Assembly (NCBI GenBank): GCA_965214085.1 | Contig: OZ243937.1 | Location: 2,356,001-2,420,000, forward strand | Length of the DNA: 64,000 bases | Reading direction: 5' to 3' | From: UBA6055 sp965214085 | GTDB lineage: Bacteria; Chloroflexota; Anaerolineae; Aggregatilineales; Phototrophicaceae | Shown here: piece after piece, positions 1-8,205 of the stretch | Layout: each line of letters begins with the position of its first letter | Position numbering within the stretch: the stretch's first letter is position 1 | Program-made: the position numbers and the translations under genes | Notes under the pieces: model-generated | The model's database searches: none | The model's input: the letters and a program-made list of their open reading frames with translations, nothing else | What the model was told of the DNA's origin: nothing

Positions 1-534
1 ACCGTTATGGTCGCGATTGTAGAGTGACAATGCGGCGGTCAAGCCTCCGCCCGCGCTGGCGCCGCCGATAGCGATTCGCGCTGGATCGACGCCCAAGTCA
101 GCCGCGTTTTCCGCCAGCCAACACAGCGCGCCGTAACAATCCGAGATGGCTTCTTTATATGTTGATTCCGGCGCCAGACGATAGTCCACCGAGACGACGG
201 TACAGCCGACATGCTCGGCGAAACCGATGCCGTGCGGGTCATTGCGCCCCGAGCCGACGATGTAGCCGCCGCCGTGGATCCAAAGCAAACCGCCGCGCGG
301 CGCTGGCGTCGGCGGTTGGTAAATCACAATGCCGATGTCGCCGTCTGGCCCCGGGATAGTCCGTTCTTCGACCGTGACCGCGGACTCCATTAGCTCATCG
401 GCCAGCGCGTCCCACAAGGGCTGGAACATCTCGCGCGCCCTGGGCGGGTCGTCGCCGATTGCGGTCATGAGTTCGACGGGGAAGAAGTCGAGGGCAGCGG
501 CGAGCTCTGGGTCGACTTGGTCGATGAAGGGCAT
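1..534 (-). CDS. alpha/beta hydrolase, HSL/esterase family (3' part missing)
   Basis: Reading the minus strand from an ATG at 534 gives an open frame that runs off the left edge. About residues 85-95 read LLWIHGGGYIVGSG, the oxyanion-hole HGGG motif of the hormone-sensitive-lipase family. Further on VDYRLAPE and IGGASAGGGL follow; the latter is the G-x-S-x-G nucleophile elbow with the usual GDSAGG changed to GASAGG. These three motifs in this order are diagnostic for carboxylesterases/lipases acting on small esters. The Asp and His of the triad would lie beyond the window. Cytoplasmic, as no signal peptide is seen. Substrate unknown. Confidence 0.85.
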   Translation of the reverse strand, partial: MPFIDQVDPELAAALDFFPVELMTAIGDDPPRAREMFQPLWDALADELMESAVTVEERTIPGPDGDIGIVIYQPPTPAPRGGLLWIHGGGYIVGSGRNDPHGIGFAEHVGCTVVSVDYRLAPESTYKEAISDCYGALCWLAENAADLGVDPARIAIGGASAGGGLTAALSLYNRDHNG

Positions 535-692
535 GGGTTTGGCTCCTGAATTAGCAACGCACATGGTTGATGACAGAAGCATAGCGCAACAGGAAAGGCG
601 CAGCAAACGCCTGCCTGCGCGCTCGTGGTGATACAGACAATCCAATGCTAAAATACGCTCACATGAGAATTGACAATGTGAAGGGAAACGCC

Positions 693-1892
693 ATGCTGCC
701 GCTTGAAGTTGTATTTGATGTTCCACCTGCAATCGTCCGAGGTCTTGCTACAGGGGCATTGGAAAGAGTCGGCGGCGTCATCCGCGAGACAGGCAGCAAG
801 CAAGTCGTCATGTGGCTGCGTGAAGGTGCGCAGATTGCCAACAACTCGAATCTGGCTGGCGGCGCATTGAAGTCTCTTCTCAATGTCGGTAGTGGCGGCT
901 TGGCTAGTGTGGCTTTCGGCGCTTTGGATGCTGCCGTTTCCGCAAGCAGGCACAATGAAATCATACAGCAGTTCGGCGCGCTGACGAATCTGGTGACAAT
1001 GGTTGGTGGACTCGGTGTATTGAATCTTGCTACAACGGTAATCTCAACTGGGCTCATACTCAAACGGCTGAACGACCTTGAGCAAGCGATTAGAGATCTT
1101 GACATAGCAATTGCAAAACAGTTCGCCCAAAATCGTCAAGCCAAAATGGATGCTGCAATCCAAGCGGCAGAAGATGCCCTAAGCATGGACAGTCCCAGCA
1201 ACAGGAAAGCGCGAGCGGATTCCGCGCTGGATAAGCTATATGAAGCTCGGCAGCAAATCTGGCTAGAGATTGATACATTGCAAGGCAGTTCACCCAATAC
1301 GTCAAACAATGATCTTATGCAGAATAATATGCTGCAAGGCATGCAGTTGGATTGGCTGCGCAGCCGATGTCTGTTGGAGCTTGGTGAAGTCTGCCGGGCT
1401 AGAGTCTACTTGGACAACACGCTCCACGACTATCTAGGTACGTCTCAAAATTTAGTGCATAGGCATCTGGGAACGCATCGTGCGGCATATTTTCATAATT
1501 CCGTTCGGGAAGGCGATATGCTTCGTTACATCGCAGTAGAGCATTGGTTGCGACCAGACAATAATCGCCTTCTGGAAATCCTTATTTCTAATCGACGCGA
1601 TTTCTGGAATAAGGACGTTGCTGACGAAAAAAATATCAAAAAGCCCGGCAAGGAACAGTACATTGACGCCCTCACTCAGTCCGAGCTACTCATCGAAAAC
1701 TACAGACGTTTCAAAGGTTTCCTTGCCGAAATTGAAGCGATTGAACGGATGGGCGTTAAGCAATCAGATTGGGAAAAGCAGCAGGAAGAAGCGCTAGCAA
1801 AAGCCGAAATCAACCTAGCCGAACACGACGATTACGTACTCCTTGTCGACACAGCATGGCTGGCCGAGCAAGCAGATGCTGTAGCGGCCTAA
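693..1892 (+). CDS. Hypothetical protein, lower GC than neighbours
   Basis: About 399 residues. I chose ATG 693 because AAGGGA lies about 7 bases upstream; an in-frame ATG-like start at 645 lacks such a site. The N-terminal 100 residues are rich in Gly/Ala/Val with a hydrophobic stretch (LTNLVTMVGGLGVLNLATTVISTGLIL) that could be a membrane hairpin. It is followed by a long charged helical, coiled-coil-like segment (LNDLEQAIRDLDIAIAKQ onward) and a mixed C-terminal region. I recognise no family. The codon use is visibly more AT-rich than the flanking genes, and it stands alone between a divergently read hydrolase and an unrelated operon, which suggests recent acquisition. Confidence 0.7.
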   Translation: MLPLEVVFDVPPAIVRGLATGALERVGGVIRETGSKQVVMWLREGAQIANNSNLAGGALKSLLNVGSGGLASVAFGALDAAVSASRHNEIIQQFGALTNLVTMVGGLGVLNLATTVISTGLILKRLNDLEQAIRDLDIAIAKQFAQNRQAKMDAAIQAAEDALSMDSPSNRKARADSALDKLYEARQQIWLEIDTLQGSSPNTSNNDLMQNNMLQGMQLDWLRSRCLLELGEVCRARVYLDNTLHDYLGTSQNLVHRHLGTHRAAYFHNSVREGDMLRYIAVEHWLRPDNNRLLEILISNRRDFWNKDVADEKNIKKPGKEQYIDALTQSELLIENYRRFKGFLAEIEAIERMGVKQSDWEKQQEEALAKAEINLAEHDDYVLLVDTAWLAEQADAVAA

Positions 1893-2003
1893 CTCAACTG
1901 CGTTCGTCTACCATCCGCGCGCATTGCTTCGATTCAGTTGCCCGCGCTCACCATCTGCGTTAGATTGTGAGCAGATTCGTCCCGTATGGAAAGTGCCTGT
2001 CAC

Positions 2004-3107
2004 ATGAAAATCACACGCATCGCCGCCTATCAGGTCGACCTGCCCTTGCACGAAGGCAGCTACAAGTGGTCGGGCGGCAAATCGGTCGAAGTCTTCGACA
2101 GCACCATCGTCCGTATCGACACCGACAGCGGCATCACCGGCTACGGCGAAGTCTGCCCGCTGGGCCCCTTCTATCTGCCCGCCTATGCCGCGGGCGTACG
2201 CGCCGGCATCCAGGAGTTGGCGCCGCACCTGCTGGGCTGCGACCCGACCCAGCTCGCCGTTCTCAATCGCCGCATGGACGCGGCTTTGAAGGGGCACCCC
2301 TATGTGAAAACCGGCATCGACATGGCTTGCTGGGATATCCTGGGTCATGTCGCCGGACAGCCGGTTTGCACGCTGCTGGGCGGCCGCTACGGCGAGGACT
2401 TCGTGCTCTACCGCGCCATCTCGCAGGGGGCGCCCGAAGAAATGGCGGGAAATGTGGCTGGCTACCGCGCTGAGGGCTATCGCCGCTTCCAGCTGAAAGT
2501 CGGCGCCGATCCCCAAGCGGATATCCAGCGCATTCGCCAGGTTGCCGATCTCCTGGAAGCCAGCGACAAACTCATCGCCGACGCCAACACCGGCTGGCTG
2601 ATGCACGAAGCGGCCCGCGTCGTGCGCGGCGTTGATGACGTCGATGTCTATATTGAGCAGCCCTGCCTCAGCTACGAAGAGTGCCTCGCCATCCGCCGCC
2701 GCACGAGCCATCCCTTTGTGCTGGACGAGAATGTGGATGGCATCGACATGCTGCTGCGCGGACATGCCGATGGCGCCATGGATGTGGTTAATATCAAAAT
2801 CAGCAAGTTCGGCGGACTGACCAAAGCGGGGCTGGCGCGCGACCTCTGCGTCGAGATGGGTGTGGCCATGACCATCGAAGACAGTTGGGGCGGCGATATC
2901 ACCACCGCCGCAATCGCGCATCTGGCGCACAGCACGCCAACGGAGTTCCTCTTCACCGCCACCGACTTCAACAGCTACGTCACGGTCAGCACGGCTGATG
3001 GCGCGCCGCAGCGAGTCCACGGGCGCATGGCTGCCTCGCAGGCGCCCGGGCTGGGCATCAGCCCCAAGTGGGATGTCCTGGGCGCGGCCGTGGTGGATGT
3101 CAGTTGA
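2004..3107 (+). CDS. Mandelate racemase/muconate-lactonizing enzyme family, probable hydroxyproline dehydratase/epimerase-like
   Basis: 367 residues, enolase-superfamily capping domain plus TIM barrel. Visible active-site landmarks: FQLKVG (Lys165), DANTGW (Asp193), IEQP (Glu218), LDEN (Asp241) and NIKISKFGG (Lys265). These give three carboxylate Mg ligands and a lysine pair on opposite faces of the barrel. The Lys pair plus the GSYKWSGG N-terminus resemble cis-3-hydroxyproline dehydratases and hydroxyproline-betaine epimerases; the exact substrate is inference. The usual KxK motif reads QxK here. Start ATG 2004 rather than 1986, because GGAAAG lies about 10 bases before it. First gene of a tight three-gene run with a kinase (19 bases away) and an enolase homologue. 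Confidence 0.8.
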   Translation: MKITRIAAYQVDLPLHEGSYKWSGGKSVEVFDSTIVRIDTDSGITGYGEVCPLGPFYLPAYAAGVRAGIQELAPHLLGCDPTQLAVLNRRMDAALKGHPYVKTGIDMACWDILGHVAGQPVCTLLGGRYGEDFVLYRAISQGAPEEMAGNVAGYRAEGYRRFQLKVGADPQADIQRIRQVADLLEASDKLIADANTGWLMHEAARVVRGVDDVDVYIEQPCLSYEECLAIRRRTSHPFVLDENVDGIDMLLRGHADGAMDVVNIKISKFGGLTKAGLARDLCVEMGVAMTIEDSWGGDITTAAIAHLAHSTPTEFLFTATDFNSYVTVSTADGAPQRVHGRMAASQAPGLGISPKWDVLGAAVVDVS

Positions 3108-3126
3108 GACGCCGCGGACGCTGCTC

Positions 3127-4161
3127 ATGTCGACAGAAGACAGCCGCATAAATATTGTAGACTCGGCGGCTCTGCTGCGCTACCTGCGCGAGCAAGCGCT
3201 CATCGGGAAGAGCGAATCTCCCGCGCTGTCAACGCTGGCCGGCGGCGTCTCCAATCGCACCGTACTCGTGCAGCGACCAGATGGCGGCGACTGGGTGATA
3301 AAGCAAGCGCTGGCCAAGCTGCGCGTCCAGGTAGACTGGTTCAGCGCGCCCGAGCGCATCCACCGGGAAGCGGCTGGTATGCGTTGGCTGGGCGAAATCA
3401 TCCCCGGGCACGTTCCGCAACTTGTATTCGCCGACGAGCAGCAGCACATCCTGGGCATGAGCGCTGTACCGCAGCCGCATCAGAATTGGAAGACTGCGCT
3501 GCTGCAGGGCCAGACCAGAATTGAGCAAGCGCGGGATTTTGGTCGCCTGCTGGCGACAATCCACAGCGCCGTTGATCGCTTCCCCGCGCTCAAAGATGAG
3601 TTCGCCGAGCGGCGCTTCTTTGAAGAGCTGCGGCTCGAACCTTATTACAGCTATACCGCGTCCCAAGCGCCACGAGCGCGCCCATTCCTGGAGCGGCTGA
3701 TAGCGGACACGCGCGCGCGCCGACTAGCGCTAGTGCACGGAGACTACAGCCCAAAGAATGTGTTGATTGCGAGGGGCAAATTGATCCTGCTGGATTTCGA
3801 AGTCATCCACTTCGGGGATCCTGCCTTTGACATCGGCTTTTCCCAGGCGCACTTTCTGGCGAAAGCCTACACTATTGCTGAAGCTCGCAGCGCCTTTATG
3901 GGGATGGCGCGAGCATACTGGCGGGCTTATTGCCAGTCTCTGGCGCCACCAATGAGAGCAGCCGTCGAGGCCCGAGCCGCGCAACATACGCTGGCTTGTG
4001 TCCTGGCGCGCATGGCCGGGCGTTCGCCGCTGGAGTATCTGAATCAGCGGCAGCGCAACGACTTGAAACAGATTGCGCTTGAGCTAATCGAGCAAGAGCT
4101 TGCCGACATGGAAACTCTGCTAGCGCGTTATGAAGCGCGACTGGGGCGGCCACATGAGTAA
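3127..4161 (+). CDS. Aminoglycoside-phosphotransferase-family small-molecule kinase
   Basis: 344 residues with the protein-kinase-like APH fold. GGVSNRTVLV is a Gly-rich nucleotide loop, WVIKQAL carries the ATP-binding Lys, LVHGDYSPKNVLI is the catalytic HGDxxxxN loop and ILLDFEVIHFGDPAFD is the metal-binding DFE region (about residues 200-240). The loop sequence is closer to choline, homoserine and methylthioribose kinases than to antibiotic kinases, so resistance is unlikely. The frame is open upstream of 3127, but the ATG at 3127 lies just beyond the preceding stop and fits the operon. The last 8 bases overlap the next gene, so translation is probably coupled. Substrate unknown; the neighbours suggest a metabolite handled by two enolase-superfamily enzymes. 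Confidence 0.85.
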   Translation: MSTEDSRINIVDSAALLRYLREQALIGKSESPALSTLAGGVSNRTVLVQRPDGGDWVIKQALAKLRVQVDWFSAPERIHREAAGMRWLGEIIPGHVPQLVFADEQQHILGMSAVPQPHQNWKTALLQGQTRIEQARDFGRLLATIHSAVDRFPALKDEFAERRFFEELRLEPYYSYTASQAPRARPFLERLIADTRARRLALVHGDYSPKNVLIARGKLILLDFEVIHFGDPAFDIGFSQAHFLAKAYTIAEARSAFMGMARAYWRAYCQSLAPPMRAAVEARAAQHTLACVLARMAGRSPLEYLNQRQRNDLKQIALELIEQELADMETLLARYEARLGRPHE

Positions 4162-5398
4162 GATCGCGTCGCTATCCGCCGTCGAGATCCTCGACAGCCG
4201 CGGACGCCCCACTGTCCTGGCCAGCTGCCGGCTCGCGGATGGCAGCGCGGCTTCGGCCTCCGTTCCATCCGGCGCATCGACCGGGGCGGCGGAAGCGCTG
4301 GAGCTGCGCGACGGCGACAAAAAGCGCTACGGCGGGCTGGGCTGCCTGCGGGCGATCGCCAATATAAAGGGTGAAATCAAGCGAGCGCTGGTTGGCCGGC
4401 ATTTCGAGTCTCAAGCCGCGCTCGACCAAGCGCTGCTGGATTTGGACGGCACATCGAATAAAGCGCGCCTGGGCGCAAACGCCATCTTGGGCGTATCGCT
4501 GGCGTTTTGCCGCGCCCAAGCTGTCCATCGCCGGCTTCCGCTTTATGCGCATCTGGCGGCGCTGGCGAACGAGACCCCTCAGTTGCCGCGGCCGATGATC
4601 AACCTGTTCAGCGGCGGCGCGCACGGTGGCGGCCAGGTGGCCATCCAAGATCTGCAACTGGTTGTTCCGGCAGCCGACAGCATCCAGCGGACGCTTGAAG
4701 TTGTGTCGGACCTGTTTCGCGCGGCGGCTGAGCTGACTGCCGATCGCTACGGCGCGCGCTTGTTAACCGCGGACGAAGGCGGCTTGGCGCCCCCTTTTGA
4801 GTCCTCTGAAGTTATGCTGCAAACCGCTGTAGAAGCGATAGAACGCGCCGGCTACCAGCCCGGAACGGATGTAGCGCTTACCCTGGACGTGGCCGCCTCG
4901 CAATTCTATTCCAGCGCCGGCTATCGACTTGACGGCGCGATGCATTCGCGGGAAACGATGATCGACACGCTTGAGAAGTGGTGCGCCGTCTACCCAATCA
5001 TCAGCGTTGAAGACGGGCTGCAGGAAGCGGACTGGGCCGGCTGGCAACAACTGGCTCAGCGGCTGCCGGGTCCTGTCATGATTTTGGGCGATGATCTGCT
5101 TTGCACCAATCCCGACCGCATCCAGCGCGCCATTGACCTGAATGCCGCCGACAGCCTGCTGCTGAAGGTCAACCAGGTGGGTACGCTGACCGAGGCCCTG
5201 GCTGCGCTCAAGCAGGCGCGGGGGGCGGGCTGGCGCATCGTAGTCAGCGCGCGCAGCGGCGAAACCGAAGACGACTGGCTGGCCGACCTGGCGGCTGGCT
5301 GGGCCGGCGATTACATCAAAGTGGGCTCCATCACCCAGTCGGAGCGGCTGGCGAAATATAATCGCCTGCTCGTACTCGAAGCTCAAGACAGCCTCTAA
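4154..5398 (+). CDS. Divergent enolase homologue with altered active site
   Basis: 414 residues, full enolase length. Conserved: substrate loop VPSGASTG, His157, general base Glu208 (LTADEGG), Mg ligands Asp245 (LDVAAS), Glu286 (SVEDGL) and Asp313 (GDDL), Lys338 (LLLKVNQ) and Lys389 (YIKVGS). Two residues invariant in glycolytic enolases differ: the Glu of IQEFM is Asp166 (VAIQDLQLV), and the His of SHRSGETED is Ala366 (SARSGETED). The surrounding text is also unusual (GGAHGGGQ; EDDWLADLAAGWAG). Reaction could still be enolase, or a related beta-elimination on a phosphorylated substrate made by the adjacent kinase, with which it overlaps by 8 bases. I avoid the symbol eno because the function is uncertain. 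Confidence 0.85.
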   Translation: MSKIASLSAVEILDSRGRPTVLASCRLADGSAASASVPSGASTGAAEALELRDGDKKRYGGLGCLRAIANIKGEIKRALVGRHFESQAALDQALLDLDGTSNKARLGANAILGVSLAFCRAQAVHRRLPLYAHLAALANETPQLPRPMINLFSGGAHGGGQVAIQDLQLVVPAADSIQRTLEVVSDLFRAAAELTADRYGARLLTADEGGLAPPFESSEVMLQTAVEAIERAGYQPGTDVALTLDVAASQFYSSAGYRLDGAMHSRETMIDTLEKWCAVYPIISVEDGLQEADWAGWQQLAQRLPGPVMILGDDLLCTNPDRIQRAIDLNAADSLLLKVNQVGTLTEALAALKQARGAGWRIVVSARSGETEDDWLADLAAGWAGDYIKVGSITQSERLAKYNRLLVLEAQDSL

Positions 5399-5403
5399 GG
5401 CTT

Positions 5404-5566
5404 GTACGCTACTCAAATCCGGTTGAAATTCAATTTCACCACAAAGACACAAAGGCACAAAGCACACAAAGAATATGGCATATCTCGATTGAGTTACTCG
5501 GTGCTATCGAATTCTCGCTGTCCTCGATGGTTAAGTTTTTGTTTCAACCGAAAACGATACATTTCC
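5404..5566 (+). repeat. Family A MITE-like element, copy A1, lacking the inner insertion
   Basis: Short copy (163 bp) of the family seen at 34912, 38893, 53262 and 60884. It has the left body (GGTTGAAATTCAATTTCACC, CACAAAG repeats, ATATGGCATATCTCGATT) and the right end (TTTCAACCG to GATACATTTCC). In the middle it reads TCGAATTCTCGCTGTCCTC as one uninterrupted stretch, where the other four copies carry about 190 bp of element B. Its first 17 bases have drifted from the consensus end. It begins just after the enolase homologue's stop codon. Confidence 0.75.
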
Positions 5567-5827
5567 CGATACGGTTTGCTGGTGTGGGCGCCGCGCTTTT
5601 AGGGATACACTACACTTTTGCCACCGAGGGCACAGAGAGGGATTCCGTGCAATATGGCGGTTGGTCGAGTTAATGATGATCCATACGTTCGCCGACTCTC
5701 TCCGTGGACTAAGAATGATGTATTTCCTCTGTGTACTCTAGCAAACTCGGTGTACTCGGTGGCAAAGATGTCGAGTATTCACCTAAACTGAGCGAGCGCA
5801 GTTGAGTCACAGTAGCGGACAAGCCTT
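5567..5827. repeat. Gene-free stretch with a degenerate palindromic repeat
   Basis: Contains TTTTGCCACCGAGGGCACAGAGAG near 5615, split here as TTTTGCCACCGAG then GGCACAGAGAG, and the inverted counterpart CTCGGTGTACTCGGTGGCAAA near 5745. Together they form an imperfect inverted repeat of about 150 bp built from the same CACAGAG/CTCTGTG words as the other dispersed repeats. No coding signal or clear terminator seen. Confidence 0.45.
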
Positions 5828-6598
5828 CTAAAGGCGAATCGTCAAGCCGCCATCGGCGACGATGGCCGCGCCAGTGATAAAAGAAGCCGCATCGCTGACC
5901 AGGAAAAGCGCGACCTGCGCCATTTCTTCCGGCTGCGCGATGCGTCCCAGCGTATGCAAACCGCCCCATTCTTTCAGCGCGCTGCTGGGGTCATCGGGGC
6001 TGAACAACTCGGCGGAGGCGCGCAGCATCGGCGTATCGACAGAGCCGGGACACAGGCTGTTGGCGCGGATATTGTCGCCGGCATGGTCGATGGCCATTGT
6101 GCGCGTCATGGCAATGACCGCGCCTTTAGACGCCGAATAAGCCGCCACGTTGGGCTGGCTGAACAAACCCTGCACCGATGCGACATTGACGATGGCGCCG
6201 CCGCCGCGCTTCACCATTTCGGGAATGCAGTACTTGGCGGCCAGATAGACACCCTTGGCGTTGACGGCCAGCGTTCTATCCCAAGTGTCTTCGTCGGTGT
6301 CGACCGCGGTGCCGTAGGTCTGGATGCCGGCGCTGGCTACCAGATAATCGATGCCGCCAAAGGCAGCGACAGCCTCGTTCACGGCGCGCTGCGCGTCGAC
6401 AGCCTTGGAGGCATCCGCAACTACCGCGATGGCTTGGCCGCCGGCCGACTGGATTTCGCGCGCCCTTTCCTCCAGCGCCGACGGGTTGACGTCGCTCAAA
6501 ACGACGCTCGCGCCTTCCGCGCCAAAAGCCAGTGCCGTGGCGCCCCCGATACCCGTCGCCGCCCCCGTGACCAGCGCTACCTTGCCTTCAAATCGCAT
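5828..6598 (-). CDS. Short-chain dehydrogenase/reductase (classical SDR)
   Basis: 256 residues. TGAATGIG (about residues 11-18) is the NAD(P)-binding TGxxxGxG motif, NVASVQG carries the catalytic Ser region and YSASKG is the YxxxK active site. The usual NNAG is VASAG, a mild departure. Ends with the SDR signature PEEMAQVALFLVSDAASFITGAAIVADGG. Asp at the end of beta-2 (LSDVN) predicts NAD rather than NADP preference. GGGAG lies upstream of the ATG at 6598. Monocistronic; substrate cannot be told from sequence. Confidence 0.9.
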   Translation of the reverse strand: MRFEGKVALVTGAATGIGGATALAFGAEGASVVLSDVNPSALEERAREIQSAGGQAIAVVADASKAVDAQRAVNEAVAAFGGIDYLVASAGIQTYGTAVDTDEDTWDRTLAVNAKGVYLAAKYCIPEMVKRGGGAIVNVASVQGLFSQPNVAAYSASKGAVIAMTRTMAIDHAGDNIRANSLCPGSVDTPMLRASAELFSPDDPSSALKEWGGLHTLGRIAQPEEMAQVALFLVSDAASFITGAAIVADGGLTIRL

Positions 6599-6822
6599 AT
6601 TCCACTCCCTTCCTCCGCGGCGGCTATACGCAACCGCTAGCTGCCAAGACGTACCGCTGAGGATTCTGACACAAGTGCCGTGTATTGTCTAACCGGGTTG
6701 GCTCAGCGCGATCAGCCCGAATGCGCCTAGGCAGCGCCGGACGAATGTCGCTCATTGCGGCTTTCGTGAACTGGCGGAATGCACTACATTTGCCGCGGCT
6801 AGCGCATCCAGCAGGGTCGAAC

Positions 6823-7230
6823 ATGGTCAAAACCGAGCGTGGCAGCAAAAATGTATTCAACATTAGCGATCCCAAACGTTACCGCTGCCAAGTCTATCAT
6901 TACCATCGCCGGCTATCACGGCTTTATCTCAGCGTTTACAAGGGGCAGCGCAACGAGCCGGCCTTCTATATTTTGTTTTCCGATGTCGCCTACTTGGAAG
7001 CGCCCATGAGCTGGCTGAGCGCGGAATTCGACATCGCCAAGCGTCAGGACTGCATCGCGCTCATGACGCAGGTTGGCCTGGTCGGCGAAGCCATTCACCA
7101 ATTTCCCGATGCCTACGCCGCCATCACCGATTACGCGCGTCTGTATCAGGCCCGCTCCAGCCACAGCACAATCCGCATCATCGCCAGCAGCGCAACCTTT
7201 CTGAGAAGCCCGCCGCCTGATACCGAATAG
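6823..7230 (+). CDS. Hypothetical small protein
   Basis: 135 residues from ATG 6823; the frame is open further upstream to 6685 but that part looks non-coding (Arg/Ser/Gly only). The protein has a basic N-terminus, a central segment with many Tyr (YRCQVYHYHRRLSRLYLSVYKG), then FYILFSDVAYLEAPMSWLSA and a helical C-terminus. No family recognised. It stands between the SDR gene and the glycosyltransferase with more than 200 bases on the downstream side. Confidence 0.55.
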   Translation: MVKTERGSKNVFNISDPKRYRCQVYHYHRRLSRLYLSVYKGQRNEPAFYILFSDVAYLEAPMSWLSAEFDIAKRQDCIALMTQVGLVGEAIHQFPDAYAAITDYARLYQARSSHSTIRIIASSATFLRSPPPDTE

Positions 7231-7462
7231 CAGAAGTAAACGCAGGTTAATCATGCAGAAAACAAACTCGCTAGAAAAGCTCCCCTTCCCTAGCTCGCTG
7301 GAGCCGGGGGATGGGGAAAGAAAAGAGGCATTCCACATTCTCATTACTTACTTGCATATACTGAGACTCTGCCCCTGCGATCGACATGACCTGACGGCGC
7401 CTATGCTATAATCGCTTTTGGCTTCCTGGTTTGCTTCGTGTCTAAGGAACACAACAAGGTCA

Positions 7463-8200
7463 ATGATGAGACATCCCCGTTCCAGGCCACCCGATAAAAA
7501 TGCGCCCAAGCCTTCATTGAGCGTGATTATCCCCTGCTACAACGAAGTCAACACGGTCAAGGATGTGGTGATGCGCGTGCTGGATGAGGACATCGTCGAC
7601 GAGGTCATCATCGTGGATGACGGCTCTACGGACGGGTCGCGCGATGTCTTGCGGCAAATGGAAGCCAAGGGCGACAGCCGCTTCTCCGTACATTATCATG
7701 AGCGCAATCGCGGCAAAGGCGCAGCCCTGGCGACCGGCTTCAAGCAAGCGACAGCCGACGTGATTATCATCCAGGACGCCGATTTCGAATATGACCCGCG
7801 CGAATATGCGCTCCTTATCAAGCCGATACAAGAGGGCGTGGCCACGGTGGTTTATGGTTCGCGCTTCCTGGGCGGCACGCGCAAGGCGATGAACTTCTGG
7901 AATATGGTCGCCAACAAGGGCCTGACGCTCTTTACCAATATTCTCTTTAACGCCATCCTCAGCGACATGGAAACCTGCTACAAATGTTTCCGACGCGAAA
8001 TCGTCCAGGGCATGACAATCAACGCGCGCGGCTTCGAGTTTGAGCCCGAGTTCACAGCCAAAGTCTTGCGCCAAGGCATCCGCATCGTCGAAGTGCCGAT
8101 ATCGTATTATGGCCGCGAGTACGATGAAGGCAAAAAGATCAAATGGACGGACGCGCCCATCGCGGCTTGGACCCTGCTTAGATATCGCTTTTTCCAGTAG
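7463..8200 (+). CDS. Family 2 glycosyltransferase, dolichyl-phosphate-mannose synthase type
   Basis: 245 residues. LSVIIPCYNEVNTV is the GT2 start, IIVDDGSTDGS the nucleotide-sugar DDGS motif, IIIQDADFEYDP the metal-binding DxD region, and YGSRFLGG follows as in polyprenyl-phosphate glucosyl/mannosyltransferases. ETCYKCFRR and GFEFEPEFTAK are typical of this subgroup, which transfers a sugar from a nucleotide donor to a polyprenyl phosphate on the cytoplasmic membrane face. No C-terminal membrane helices, so the catalytic domain is free-standing. AAGGT lies just before the ATG at 7463; a TATAAT at 7407-7412 may be its -10 box. Confidence 0.9.
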   Translation: MMRHPRSRPPDKNAPKPSLSVIIPCYNEVNTVKDVVMRVLDEDIVDEVIIVDDGSTDGSRDVLRQMEAKGDSRFSVHYHERNRGKGAALATGFKQATADVIIIQDADFEYDPREYALLIKPIQEGVATVVYGSRFLGGTRKAMNFWNMVANKGLTLFTNILFNAILSDMETCYKCFRREIVQGMTINARGFEFEPEFTAKVLRQGIRIVEVPISYYGREYDEGKKIKWTDAPIAAWTLLRYRFFQ

Positions 8201-8205
8201 GCCGC

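Noticed and set aside
3127..4161. Antibiotic-resistance kinase
   Set aside because: The APH fold is shared with choline, homoserine and methylthioribose kinases; operon context is metabolic.
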